The notes under the pieces are model-generated. The model searched no databases. It was not told the origin of the DNA and saw only the letters and a list, made by a program, of their open reading frames with translations. A stretch of DNA of 15,106 nt from Gammaproteobacteria bacterium (GTDB lineage Bacteria; Pseudomonadota; Gammaproteobacteria; Arenicellales; Poriferihabitantaceae), in contig JAIBDK010000015.1 in the NCBI GenBank assembly GCA_024679435.1, positions 1 to 15,106 on the forward strand. Reading direction: 5' to 3'. A program made the position numbers and the translations under genes. Of this stretch, positions 8,019 through 14,291 are shown in pieces; position 1 is the first letter of the stretch, and each line of letters starts with the position of its first letter.

Positions 8019-8043
8019 ATAGATAAGTATTCTAAATTATTAA
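8015..8043 (+). promoter_or_regulatory. Candidate sigma-70 promoter for mcl-mtkAB
   Basis: TTGAAT (8015-8020) and TATTAA (8038-8043), each four of six to consensus, are separated by 17 bases. The -35 overlaps the right arm of the 22-bp dyad and the -10 sits at the centre of the 36-bp palindrome. Weak hexamers in AT-rich DNA, so only tentative. Confidence 0.35.
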
Positions 8044-8058
8044 ATTTAAAATACTTAT
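8023..8058. promoter_or_regulatory. 36-bp near-palindrome upstream of mcl
   Basis: Outer arms ATAAGTATT (8023-8031) and AATACTTAT (8050-8058) are perfect reverse complements. Inner arms TAAATT (8033-8038) and AATTTA (8043-8048) also pair, so 15 of 18 positions per half match around a centre at 8040/8041. It is very AT-rich, so it may be an operator, a cruciform-prone element, or both. It ends 49 bp before the mcl start, where a repressor would block the promoter. Confidence 0.6.
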
Positions 8059-8107
8059 ATCACTATACCCGTACATTTTTTAGTACCAATTTTCAGGGTA
8101 AAGATAG

Positions 8108-9061
8108 ATGAGTTTCTTCGAAGTATTTCCCGCAGCAGCCCGTTTACAGCGCAGTGAACTCGCTGTCCCGGGATCAAATCCCGAAATGTTTGAAAAGGCG
8201 GCGGCTAGCGCAGCGGATTATGTGTTTCTGGATTGTGAGGATGCGGTGGCGCCGGGAGATAAAGTACAGGCTCGAAAAAATATTATTGAAGCACTCAATG
8301 ATATTGATTGGCGGGGAAAGGGCAAAACCGTTTCAGTAAGAATTAATGGACTTGATACCCACTACATGTACCGTGACGTTGTAGATATTGTCGAACAGGC
8401 CGGGGATAAGCTGGATACGATCCTGATTCCCAAAGCCGGAACGGCATCTGATGTTTACATGGTGGATTGTCTGGTGACCCAGATTGAGGACGCGATGGGG
8501 TTTGATTGTCGAATTGGTCTGGAATGCCTGATTGAAACAACGCTGGGAATGGCCAATGTCGAGCAGATCGCAGCTTATAGTGGGGGAGGGGTCAGGCGAT
8601 TGGAGGCGCTGCATTTCGGAGTGGCTGACTATGCCGCCAGTTGCCGAGCGAGAACAGTAGTCATTGGTGGGTTGAATCCCGATTATCCCGGTGATCAGTG
8701 GCACGCTAGCCTTCAGCGAATGCTGGTAGCGTGTCGTGCTTTTGGTTTGCGGGCGATTGATGGCCCTTTTGGTGATTTTAATGATGCGGATGGGTTTCTG
8801 GATGCCGCCAAACGGGTTGCTGCAATGGGTTTTGAAGGAAAATGGGCGATCCATCCATCTCAGATTGAATTAGCGAATCAGATTATGTCACCGCCTGACG
8901 CGGAAGTGGATCGTGCTCAACGTGTGTTAGAGGAGCTGGATAAGGCGGCTAAAGCAGGGAAGGGGGCGGCGTCGTTAGATGGAAAGCTCATAGATGCGGC
9001 TTCTGCCCGCATGGCACAAAATATCGTTCGACAGGCAGAAACTATTCGTCGGCATTTATGA
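8108..9061 (+). CDS. mcl: L-malyl-CoA lyase (serine cycle; HpcH/CitE family)
   Basis: Cleaves (S)-malyl-CoA into acetyl-CoA and glyoxylate, closing the serine cycle; the reaction is reversible. 317 aa, near the family length (about 324). Matches serine-cycle Mcl throughout as I recall it: RSELAVPGSNP near the N-terminus, INGLDTHYMYRDVVDIVE (80-97), Mg-ligand candidates Glu143 (in IETTLGMAN) and Asp174 (in GVADYAAS), RMLVACRAFGLRAIDGPFGD (204-223) and EGKWAIHPSQI (243-253). These features separate it from citrate lyase beta subunit. First gene of mcl-mtkA-mtkB, 49 bp upstream of mtkA. The gene order differs from Methylobacterium, where mtkA-mtkB-ppc precede mcl. Confidence 0.95.
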   Translation: MSFFEVFPAAARLQRSELAVPGSNPEMFEKAAASAADYVFLDCEDAVAPGDKVQARKNIIEALNDIDWRGKGKTVSVRINGLDTHYMYRDVVDIVEQAGDKLDTILIPKAGTASDVYMVDCLVTQIEDAMGFDCRIGLECLIETTLGMANVEQIAAYSGGGVRRLEALHFGVADYAASCRARTVVIGGLNPDYPGDQWHASLQRMLVACRAFGLRAIDGPFGDFNDADGFLDAAKRVAAMGFEGKWAIHPSQIELANQIMSPPDAEVDRAQRVLEELDKAAKAGKGAASLDGKLIDAASARMAQNIVRQAETIRRHL

Positions 9062-9110
9062 AATGCATCAATGATATCAAGATTATTCAACGTTATTGTG
9101 GAGCAAGAAA

Positions 9111-10277
9111 GTGGAAATACATGAGTATCAGGCAAAGCAGATTTTAAAAGATTTTGGGGTAAACGTGCCGCTTGGAGGGCTTGCGTATAGCCCCGAGCAA
9201 GCCGTATACCGAGCTAATGAAATCGGGGGAGAGCGCTGGGTCGTAAAAGCGCAAATACATTCAGGGGCACGGGGAAAAGCAGGCGGGATTAAGTTTTGTA
9301 CGAATACGCAACAAGTATGGGATTCCGCGGAGTCTTTGCTGGGTCGCAATCTCGTAACAAATCAGACGGGCCCCGATGGTAAGCCGGTCTATCGGTTATA
9401 CGTCGAGCCGGCGACAGATATTGTCAGGGAGCTCTATTTTGGTTTGGTACTGGATCGCAGTCAGGAGTGCATTGTTGCGGTTGGCTCACAATACGGTGGC
9501 ATGGATATAGAAGAAGTTTCGGAGATGCATCCTGATTCGCTTGTTAAGATTACTGTTGAGCCCGCGGTCGGGATGCAGGCCTTTCAGGCGCGTCAGCTTG
9601 CTTTCCGTCTAGGCTTGAAGGGAAATCTGGTGCGCAGTGCCGTGAATGTATTTCTCCGTGCATACCGATCATTCAGAGACCTGGATGCCACAATGCTGGA
9701 AATCAATCCGTTAACGGTGACATCTTCGGGCGAAGTCATCGCGCTGGATGCAAAGATGTCCTTTGATGACAATGCGTTGTTCCGTAGGTCCAATATCTCA
9801 GAATTTCGGGATAAATCTCAGGAAGACGCACGTGAAATGGAAGCGGCAGATCGTGGGCTGAGTTATGTGGGGCTGGACGGCAACATCGGTTGTATTATTA
9901 ACGGTGCCGGACTTGCTATGGCAACGATGGATATTATCAAGTTGAAAGGGGGTGAGCCCGCAAATTTTCTCGATATTGGTGGCGGTGCGTCACCAGAGAG
10001 AGTGGCCAAGGCTTTTCGACTGGTTCTGTCTGATGCCAGAGTAGAAGCAATCCTGGTTAATATCTTTGCGGGAATAAATCGTTGTGACTGGGTTGCCGAA
10101 GGAGTTATTCAGGCGGTGAGGAAATTTAAACCACAAATTCCGGTGATTGTCCGATTATCCGGGACCAACGTCGAACAGGGCCAGGAGCTAATTCGTAATT
10201 CCAGCCTGGGAATCATTTCAACTAATACTCTAGATGCTGCTGCGTATGCTGCGGTTGACTCGATTAAAAAATCCTGA
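9111..10277 (+). CDS. mtkA: Malate-CoA ligase (malate thiokinase), beta subunit
   Basis: ATP-grasp subunit of malate thiokinase, which with MtkB forms malyl-CoA from malate, CoA and ATP for the following Mcl step. It is homologous to SucC. Start chosen at GTG 9111 (388 aa) because the conserved N-terminus is V/M-x-I-HEYQAK and GGAG (9100-9103) lies 7 bases upstream; an in-frame TTG at 9096 would add five unsupported residues. Visible: VKAQIHSGARGKAGG, LEINPL, NGAGLAMATMD (about residue 264 onward), FLDIGGGAS, and LVNIFAGINRCDWVAEGV. The last segment matches MtkA as I recall it, whereas SucC has FGGIVRCDLIADG. Its neighbours mcl and mtkB confirm the role over succinyl-CoA synthetase. It is followed by mtkB after 13 bp. 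Confidence 0.95.
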   Translation: MEIHEYQAKQILKDFGVNVPLGGLAYSPEQAVYRANEIGGERWVVKAQIHSGARGKAGGIKFCTNTQQVWDSAESLLGRNLVTNQTGPDGKPVYRLYVEPATDIVRELYFGLVLDRSQECIVAVGSQYGGMDIEEVSEMHPDSLVKITVEPAVGMQAFQARQLAFRLGLKGNLVRSAVNVFLRAYRSFRDLDATMLEINPLTVTSSGEVIALDAKMSFDDNALFRRSNISEFRDKSQEDAREMEAADRGLSYVGLDGNIGCIINGAGLAMATMDIIKLKGGEPANFLDIGGGASPERVAKAFRLVLSDARVEAILVNIFAGINRCDWVAEGVIQAVRKFKPQIPVIVRLSGTNVEQGQELIRNSSLGIISTNTLDAAAYAAVDSIKKS

Positions 10278-10290
10278 AGAGGGGAAGGCA

Positions 10291-11181
10291 ATGGCGATAC
10301 TGATAGATGAAAAAACTCCCATACTCATTCAAGGATTTACGGGCCAAATGGGAAGTTTTCACGCTCGCGAAATGATTGAATACGGCTCCAATGTGGTGGG
10401 CGGGGTCACGCCCGGAAAGGGAGGTTCAAGTCACCTCGGGCTGCCGGTTTTTGATTCGGTTAAAGACGCGGTGGAACAAACCGGTGCCCGGGCCAGCATC
10501 GTTTTCGTTCCGCCTCCTTTTGCGTCAGACAGCATTATGGAGGCGGCGGAGGCCGGCCTTGAATATTGCGTGACCATTACAGATGGTATTCCCGCTCAAG
10601 ATATGCTCAGGGTGAAACGTTATATGCGTCGCTTTCCAAGAGAAAAACGCATGTGCCTGACGGGACCAAACTGTGCCGGTACTATTAGTCCCGGAAAGTC
10701 CATGCTGGGAATAATGCCCGGGCATATTTACCAACCCGGGCGAGTTGGTATTATTGGTCGATCTGGAACCCTTGGCTACGAAGCAGCATCCCAGCTTCAA
10801 GCTGCAGGGGTGGGTGTTTCAACCAGCGTTGGTATTGGCGGTGATCCCATTAATGGCAGTTCTTTTCGGGATCATCTGGCTCGTTTTGAAGAAGACCCGG
10901 ATACCGATGCGGTTATTATGATAGGTGAAATTGGTGGTCCTCAAGAAGTCGATGCGGCGCATTTCTTTGCAGAGAACATGTCTAAGCCGGTTATCGCGTA
11001 CATTGCGGGTTTGACCGCCCCGAAAGGCAGGACGATGGGGCATGCCGGGGCTATCGTTTCCATGATAGGGGAAAGTGCCGCTGAAAAAGTGGAAATACTT
11101 AAAGCATGCGGGGTTGGTATTGTTGATTCCCCGGCATCGTTTGGACGGGGTATTGCTTCTGCTTTGAGTCAGGCTGCATGA
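10291..11181 (+). CDS. mtkB: Malate-CoA ligase (malate thiokinase), alpha subunit
   Basis: CoA-binding and phospho-histidine subunit partnering MtkA; homologous to SucD. 296 aa from ATG 10291, preceded by GAGGGG at good spacing; an upstream in-frame start (10234) inside mtkA is rejected because the family begins at MAILIDEKTPILIQG. Visible: the CoA-binding loop (GFTGQMGSFHA, residues 15-25), NVVGGVTPGKGG (34-45), GPNCAGTISPGKSMLGIMPG (125-144), SRSGTLGYEA-like GRSGTLGYEA (156-165), STSVGIGGDPINGSSF, and the phosphorylated His251 in MGHAGAI. It ends the mcl-mtkA-mtkB block. No ppc gene follows; the carboxylation enzyme of the cycle must lie elsewhere if the cycle is complete. Confidence 0.95.
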   Translation: MAILIDEKTPILIQGFTGQMGSFHAREMIEYGSNVVGGVTPGKGGSSHLGLPVFDSVKDAVEQTGARASIVFVPPPFASDSIMEAAEAGLEYCVTITDGIPAQDMLRVKRYMRRFPREKRMCLTGPNCAGTISPGKSMLGIMPGHIYQPGRVGIIGRSGTLGYEAASQLQAAGVGVSTSVGIGGDPINGSSFRDHLARFEEDPDTDAVIMIGEIGGPQEVDAAHFFAENMSKPVIAYIAGLTAPKGRTMGHAGAIVSMIGESAAEKVEILKACGVGIVDSPASFGRGIASALSQAA

Positions 11182-11250
11182 CGATTCCGGTAACGGTAGT
11201 ATCGGCCTGAAATAGGTTCTATTCTCGTAATCCCTGACGAACAGTGGCAT

Positions 11251-11258
11251 GGTAAAAT
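11251..11258 (+). promoter_or_regulatory. Extended -10 promoter candidate for the HisA-like gene
   Basis: TGG then TAAAAT (hexamer 11253-11258), an extended -10 with five of six hexamer matches, but no good -35 at 16-18 bp. It lies about 55 bp before the HisA-like start in the 132-bp gap after mtkB, where no terminator is evident. If real, the HisA-like gene has its own start of transcription. Confidence 0.35.
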
Positions 11259-11313
11259 CTTACGAAAGTACTTAACAGGCAGCTTAGCCACAAAAAAATC
11301 AGGAGAAAGCACA

Positions 11314-12057
11314 ATGATCATTTACCCGGATATAGAATTGCATAATGGCAAATGTGTAAATCTGAAACATGGCAGTATTGATGACCCCAAGGTTTTTGAT
11401 ATCACTCCCGAGGATGCGGCTAAACAATTTGAGCAAGGTGGAGCGCAATGGCTTCATATTGTTGATCTTGATGGGGTGTTTGAGTATTTGGGTGAGAATT
11501 CGGAAATCATAAAATCGATTATTTCCAAATCCAATATTCCGGTGCAGGTAGGGGGCGGTATACGTTCGATGTCATCGGTAGACTGGTGGATGGAGGCGGG
11601 TGCCGAGCGAGTAGTTTTGGGGACGGCTGCTGTGGTAGATCAGAAGTTGGTTGAAGATTTGTGTGTTAAATACCCTGAAAAAATCCTGGTCAGTATAGAT
11701 GCCAGGGGAGGCAATGCCGTATCCCATGGCTGGAAGCATGTATCCACGTTTCCGGCGATCGAATTGGCAAAACGTTATGAGCGCTCTGGTGTCGCGGGTA
11801 TTATTTACACCGATATTGACCGTTATGATGAACTGCCCGAAAGCAGTATGGCCAACACTACCTTAATGGGAACGGAATTGAGTTGCCCCGTTATATCAAG
11901 CGGAACCGTCAGAAATCTGGATGACATTTCAATTCTCGCAAATCTGCCAAATATCGCCGGTGCGGTAATCGGCTGGGCACTTTTCAACGAGAAAATCTCT
12001 ATTGAGGATGCGGTGGCAACGGCAAATCAAATGCCGACAAAGGCTGCATTTATGTAG
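11314..12057 (+). CDS. Divergent HisA-like (phosphoribosyl isomerase family) TIM-barrel protein of unknown function
   Basis: 247 aa, the length of HisA, the Amadori isomerase of histidine synthesis. The start ATG 11314 follows AGGAGA (11301-11306) at ideal spacing. HisA landmarks kept: HIVDLDG (48-54), the phosphate loop VGGGIRS (79-85), SIDARGG (127-133) with the second catalytic-position Asp129, and SSGTVRNLDD. Landmarks lost: the first catalytic Asp (PAIDL in HisA) is Glu8 in PDIEL; the TDISRDGT-L-G-N loop is TDIDRYDELPESS; and the VGRAL/VGKAL phosphate site is IGWAL. No other his genes are nearby. Together these argue against ordinary histidine synthesis and for a paralogue acting on another sugar phosphate or aminoaldose, possibly in cofactor (pterin-type) metabolism. 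Function is not recognised. Confidence 0.75.
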   Translation: MIIYPDIELHNGKCVNLKHGSIDDPKVFDITPEDAAKQFEQGGAQWLHIVDLDGVFEYLGENSEIIKSIISKSNIPVQVGGGIRSMSSVDWWMEAGAERVVLGTAAVVDQKLVEDLCVKYPEKILVSIDARGGNAVSHGWKHVSTFPAIELAKRYERSGVAGIIYTDIDRYDELPESSMANTTLMGTELSCPVISSGTVRNLDDISILANLPNIAGAVIGWALFNEKISIEDAVATANQMPTKAAFM

Positions 12058-12197
12058 GTTATGCAGATAAGGGTCAGGCCGTTTAAGTTGGCACAAATGA
12101 TTAGCTAACGACAGGAACCGTGTTTTAACTTGCTGATAATAACGCGTACCTGAACTGGGTTGATGCGGTTTGTTTGACAGATTTTAGGTATCCTTGC

Positions 12198-12215
12198 CAA
12201 GCGGAGGCTTGTTTT
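12198..12215 (+). terminator. Weak hairpin with short T-run after the HisA-like gene
   Basis: CAAGC (12198-12202), a 4-base loop, GCTTG (12207-12211), then TTTT. The stem is short and the T-run brief; at best a weak terminator. Confidence 0.25.
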
Positions 12216-12244
12216 CTCGCTCGTTTATTTGTTGCTTTCTACTT

Positions 12245-12298
12245 GTGGATGACTATCTGCTTACCCGGGCAGTACATATGCGTTTACTACCCATCCAC
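12245..12298 (+). other. Long-range dyad in the leader of the M24 gene
   Basis: GTGGATG (12245-12251) and CATCCAC (12292-12298) are perfect reverse complements enclosing 40 bases, within which CTGC and GCAG can form a small inner hairpin. As RNA this gives a closed stem with an internal hairpin, ending 46 nt before the M24 start. It matches no riboswitch consensus I know. Confidence 0.35.
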
Positions 12299-12344
12299 CG
12301 CGGATTTGTATTAGTATCCTCGGTTTAAGATTTTGGAAACAATT

Positions 12345-13502
12345 ATGGCAGTTCATTTTGAATTAGAAGAATTTCTTGCTCGAATCAGCAAAGCATGCCA
12401 GGCGTTGCGACACAGACAATTAGACGGGCTTTTATTATTCGCGCCCGAAAGTCATTATTATTTGACCGGATACGATACTTTCGGGTTTGCAATGTTCCAG
12501 TGTATGGTGGTTACTGCAGATGGAGAAGTTCATTTGTATACCCGGTTACCCGATCTCAGACAGGCTCAACAAACCTCTATTCTTGAAGACCGGCAGATTC
12601 ACATCTGGGGAGAAAAGGAAGGTGCCGATCCCTTTGTTGGATTATGGGGTTTGATTGATTCGTTGGGGCTCAAAGGAAAGCTGCTGGGTATCGAAAAAAA
12701 GACAGTGGGCCTGACCGCTTTCAACTATGAGCAGTTGCTGGCTGCTAAAGATAGCGCAACCTCGCTGGTTGAGTCTTCAGATCTGGTTAGTATGATTCGA
12801 AGAATCAAGAGCAAGAAGGAAATCGAATACCATAGAAAAGCCGCAAAGCTTAGCGATGATGCGCTGGATGCGGCACTGTCTTCTACCTGTGCGGGGGCCT
12901 TTGAGGGTGACATTTTGGCTGACATGCAGGGTGCGGTATTCAGGGGGGGCGGAAGTTATGCCGGCAATGAATTTATTATCGGATCTGGCGAAGGCGCATT
13001 GTTATGTCGCTATCAGTCTGGTCCAAGAACGCTGGATAAGCAAGATCAAATAACGTTGGAGTGGTCAGGCGCTTATCATCGATATCAGGCAGCAATGATG
13101 AGAACGCTCATCGTAGGCTCTGCCAATACTGCCCAACGTAAGATGCACGCGGCGGCTGTGGAGGCGCTGGAAGCTTGTGAGTTGGCTATTAAACCGAATC
13201 ATCCAATGGGAGAAGTGTTTGATGCCCATGCCCGGGTATTTGATTCTCATGGATTGAATCATGCGAGGATGCAGGCCTGTGGCTATGGCATGGGTGCTAT
13301 ATTTAACCCGATCTGGGTAGATTTTCCGATGTTCTATGAGGGTAATCCATTGCTAATGGATGTGGGTAATGTTTTCTTTTTACATATGATTCTGATGGAT
13401 TCTGATGCCGGTCTTGGAATGTGTTGGGGGCATTCGGTACTGGTTACCGATTCTGGTGTGGAAAGACTCAGTCGTTCATCCCTGGATATTGTGGAATTAT
13501 AA
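12345..13502 (+). CDS. M24 (creatinase/ectoine-hydrolase DoeA-like) family protein without metal ligands
   Basis: Pita-bread fold protein of the M24 family: N-terminal creatinase-type domain (about 1-145, with LDGLLLFAPESHYYLTGYD at 26-44) and catalytic domain (about 155-375). Start ATG 12345 (385 aa) is preferred since GGAA sits 6 bases upstream; an in-frame TTG at 12333 would add four residues. Aligned by eye with PepP/prolidase, all five metal ligands are replaced: Glu239 and Ala250 in the EWSGAYHRYQAAMMRT segment (normally Asp and Asp, 11 apart), Tyr314 in CGYGMG (normally His), and non-acidic residues for both glutamates. The family members that work without metal are creatinase and ectoine hydrolase DoeA/EutD, which open C-N bonds of small compounds. 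The Y-RY-RT pattern is DoeA-like, but the GYGMGAIFNPIW segment is not the usual DoeA one. The next gene is eutA-like. Substrate unknown. Confidence 0.8.
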   Translation: MAVHFELEEFLARISKACQALRHRQLDGLLLFAPESHYYLTGYDTFGFAMFQCMVVTADGEVHLYTRLPDLRQAQQTSILEDRQIHIWGEKEGADPFVGLWGLIDSLGLKGKLLGIEKKTVGLTAFNYEQLLAAKDSATSLVESSDLVSMIRRIKSKKEIEYHRKAAKLSDDALDAALSSTCAGAFEGDILADMQGAVFRGGGSYAGNEFIIGSGEGALLCRYQSGPRTLDKQDQITLEWSGAYHRYQAAMMRTLIVGSANTAQRKMHAAAVEALEACELAIKPNHPMGEVFDAHARVFDSHGLNHARMQACGYGMGAIFNPIWVDFPMFYEGNPLLMDVGNVFFLHMILMDSDAGLGMCWGHSVLVTDSGVERLSRSSLDIVEL

Positions 13503-13520
13503 AGTTTTGAGGTATATAAA

Positions 13521-14291
13521 ATGAGCATTATTGAGGGGCGGGTAGTTTCTCAAAGTTATGAAACTATTTTTGATCAGGGCCGGCATCCTAAGGGTAAGAT
13601 TGGTTTTGTTTTGCTTGCTACCGAGCAAACCATTATCGACGATATGGTGACTCTGATCCCCAAAGGTGTGGGCATCCATTTTGCCCGGGTAAACATTCCG
13701 GACTCCATTACCAATGAAAGTCTTGCTGAAACAGCCCCAGACCTAACGCGGGCAGCGAAAACCATACTACCCGATGGCAGTCTCGACGTGATCACCTATG
13801 CCTGCACATCCGGGAGTTTGGTTATCGGGGAAGATAGAGTTCACGAACTGCTGAATATAGGCGCTCCCAATGCCAGAGCGAGTTGTATTATTGCGGCGGT
13901 AGTCAGGGCGCTTAATGCCGTGAATGCAAACCGTATCGTTGTCGCGACCCCATATCTTGATGAAGTAAATACTGCCGAGCTGGAGTATCTTCAGGCTGCA
14001 GGATTTAATACGCTTGAGTTTGAAGGGCTAAACCTAGAAAAGGATAGTGATATGGTCAGAGTCGCGCCGGAATTTATAAGAGATATGGCAATCGATCTGG
14101 ATCGACCGGATGCGGATGCTATTTTCATATCCTGCGGAGCTTTACGATCGATAGATGTGATTCAGGAAATTGAAGATCATTGTAATAAACCGGTGATTAC
14201 CAGCAATCAGGCTATGGCCTGGGATGCGCTGCGTTTGGCAGGCATTAACGATAAAGTAGCGGGATATGGTCGATTGCTAACGATGTTTTAA
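13521..14291 (+). CDS. eutA: EutA-like Asp/Glu racemase-superfamily protein (maleate isomerase/arylmalonate decarboxylase type)
   Basis: 256 aa, the usual length of maleate isomerases, arylmalonate decarboxylases and EutA. Two-cysteine active site visible: Cys95 in YACTSGSLVIG and Cys205 in ISCGALRS, plus VATPYLDEVN (141-150) and SNQAMAWDALRLAG (228-241). Relatives interconvert cis/trans or D/L forms of small dicarboxylates or amino acids through cysteine acid-base chemistry; EutA accompanies EutBCD in ectoine/hydroxyectoine operons, where its reaction is not firmly known. Start ATG 13521 follows GAGG (13509-13512) with 8-base spacing, and the gene sits 18 bp after the M24 gene, so the two form an operon. 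The superfamily is clear; EutA rather than true maleate isomerase is inferred from the eutB, eutC and DoeA-like neighbours. Confidence 0.75.
   Translation: MSIIEGRVVSQSYETIFDQGRHPKGKIGFVLLATEQTIIDDMVTLIPKGVGIHFARVNIPDSITNESLAETAPDLTRAAKTILPDGSLDVITYACTSGSLVIGEDRVHELLNIGAPNARASCIIAAVVRALNAVNANRIVVATPYLDEVNTAELEYLQAAGFNTLEFEGLNLEKDSDMVRVAPEFIRDMAIDLDRPDADAIFISCGALRSIDVIQEIEDHCNKPVITSNQAMAWDALRLAGINDKVAGYGRLLTMF

Larger units (their letters stand above)
7921..8107. promoter_or_regulatory. Divergent control region between eutB and mcl
   Basis: 187 bp AT-rich non-coding spacer separating eutB (-) from mcl (+). It contains two separate dyads (7997-8018 and 8023-8058) and a candidate mcl promoter overlapping both. 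Only one fully shared regulatory stretch is available, so eutBC and mcl-mtkAB are likely governed by the same regulator(s). No regulator gene is in the window. The candidate mcl ribosome site is AGGG (8095-8098). Confidence 0.7.
12058..12344 (+). other. Non-coding leader region before the M24/eutA pair
   Basis: About 287 bp with no credible gene. It contains a perfect TTGACA (12174-12179) without a matching -10, a weak hairpin CAAGC/GCTTG (12198-12211) followed by TTTT that could end the HisA-like transcript, and a long-range dyad (12245-12298). It probably holds the promoter and leader of the next two genes; I could not place the promoter. Confidence 0.5.

Noticed and set aside
8108..9061. 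Citrate lyase beta subunit CitE
   Set aside because: Length, the GLDTHYMYRDVVDIVE and RMLVACRAFGLRAIDGPFGD segments and the mtkAB neighbours fit serine-cycle Mcl; no other citrate lyase subunit is present.
9111..11181. Succinyl-CoA synthetase SucCD
   Set aside because: The sequence details (FAGINRCDWVAEGV, MAILIDEKTPILIQG) match malate thiokinase as I recall it, and the pair follows malyl-CoA lyase.
11314..12057. Ordinary HisA of histidine biosynthesis
   Set aside because: The first catalytic Asp and a phosphate-binding loop are changed and no other his genes are near.
12088..12106. Sigma-54 promoter (TTGGCAC ... AGCT)
   Set aside because: The GG and GC elements are two bases too far apart for the strict -24/-12 spacing.
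12174..12179. Consensus -35 TTGACA for the M24/eutA operon
   Set aside because: No acceptable -10 hexamer at 16-18 bp spacing.
12345..13502. Xaa-Pro aminopeptidase or DMSP lyase DddP
   Set aside because: Both are metal-dependent M24 enzymes; the metal ligands are absent here.
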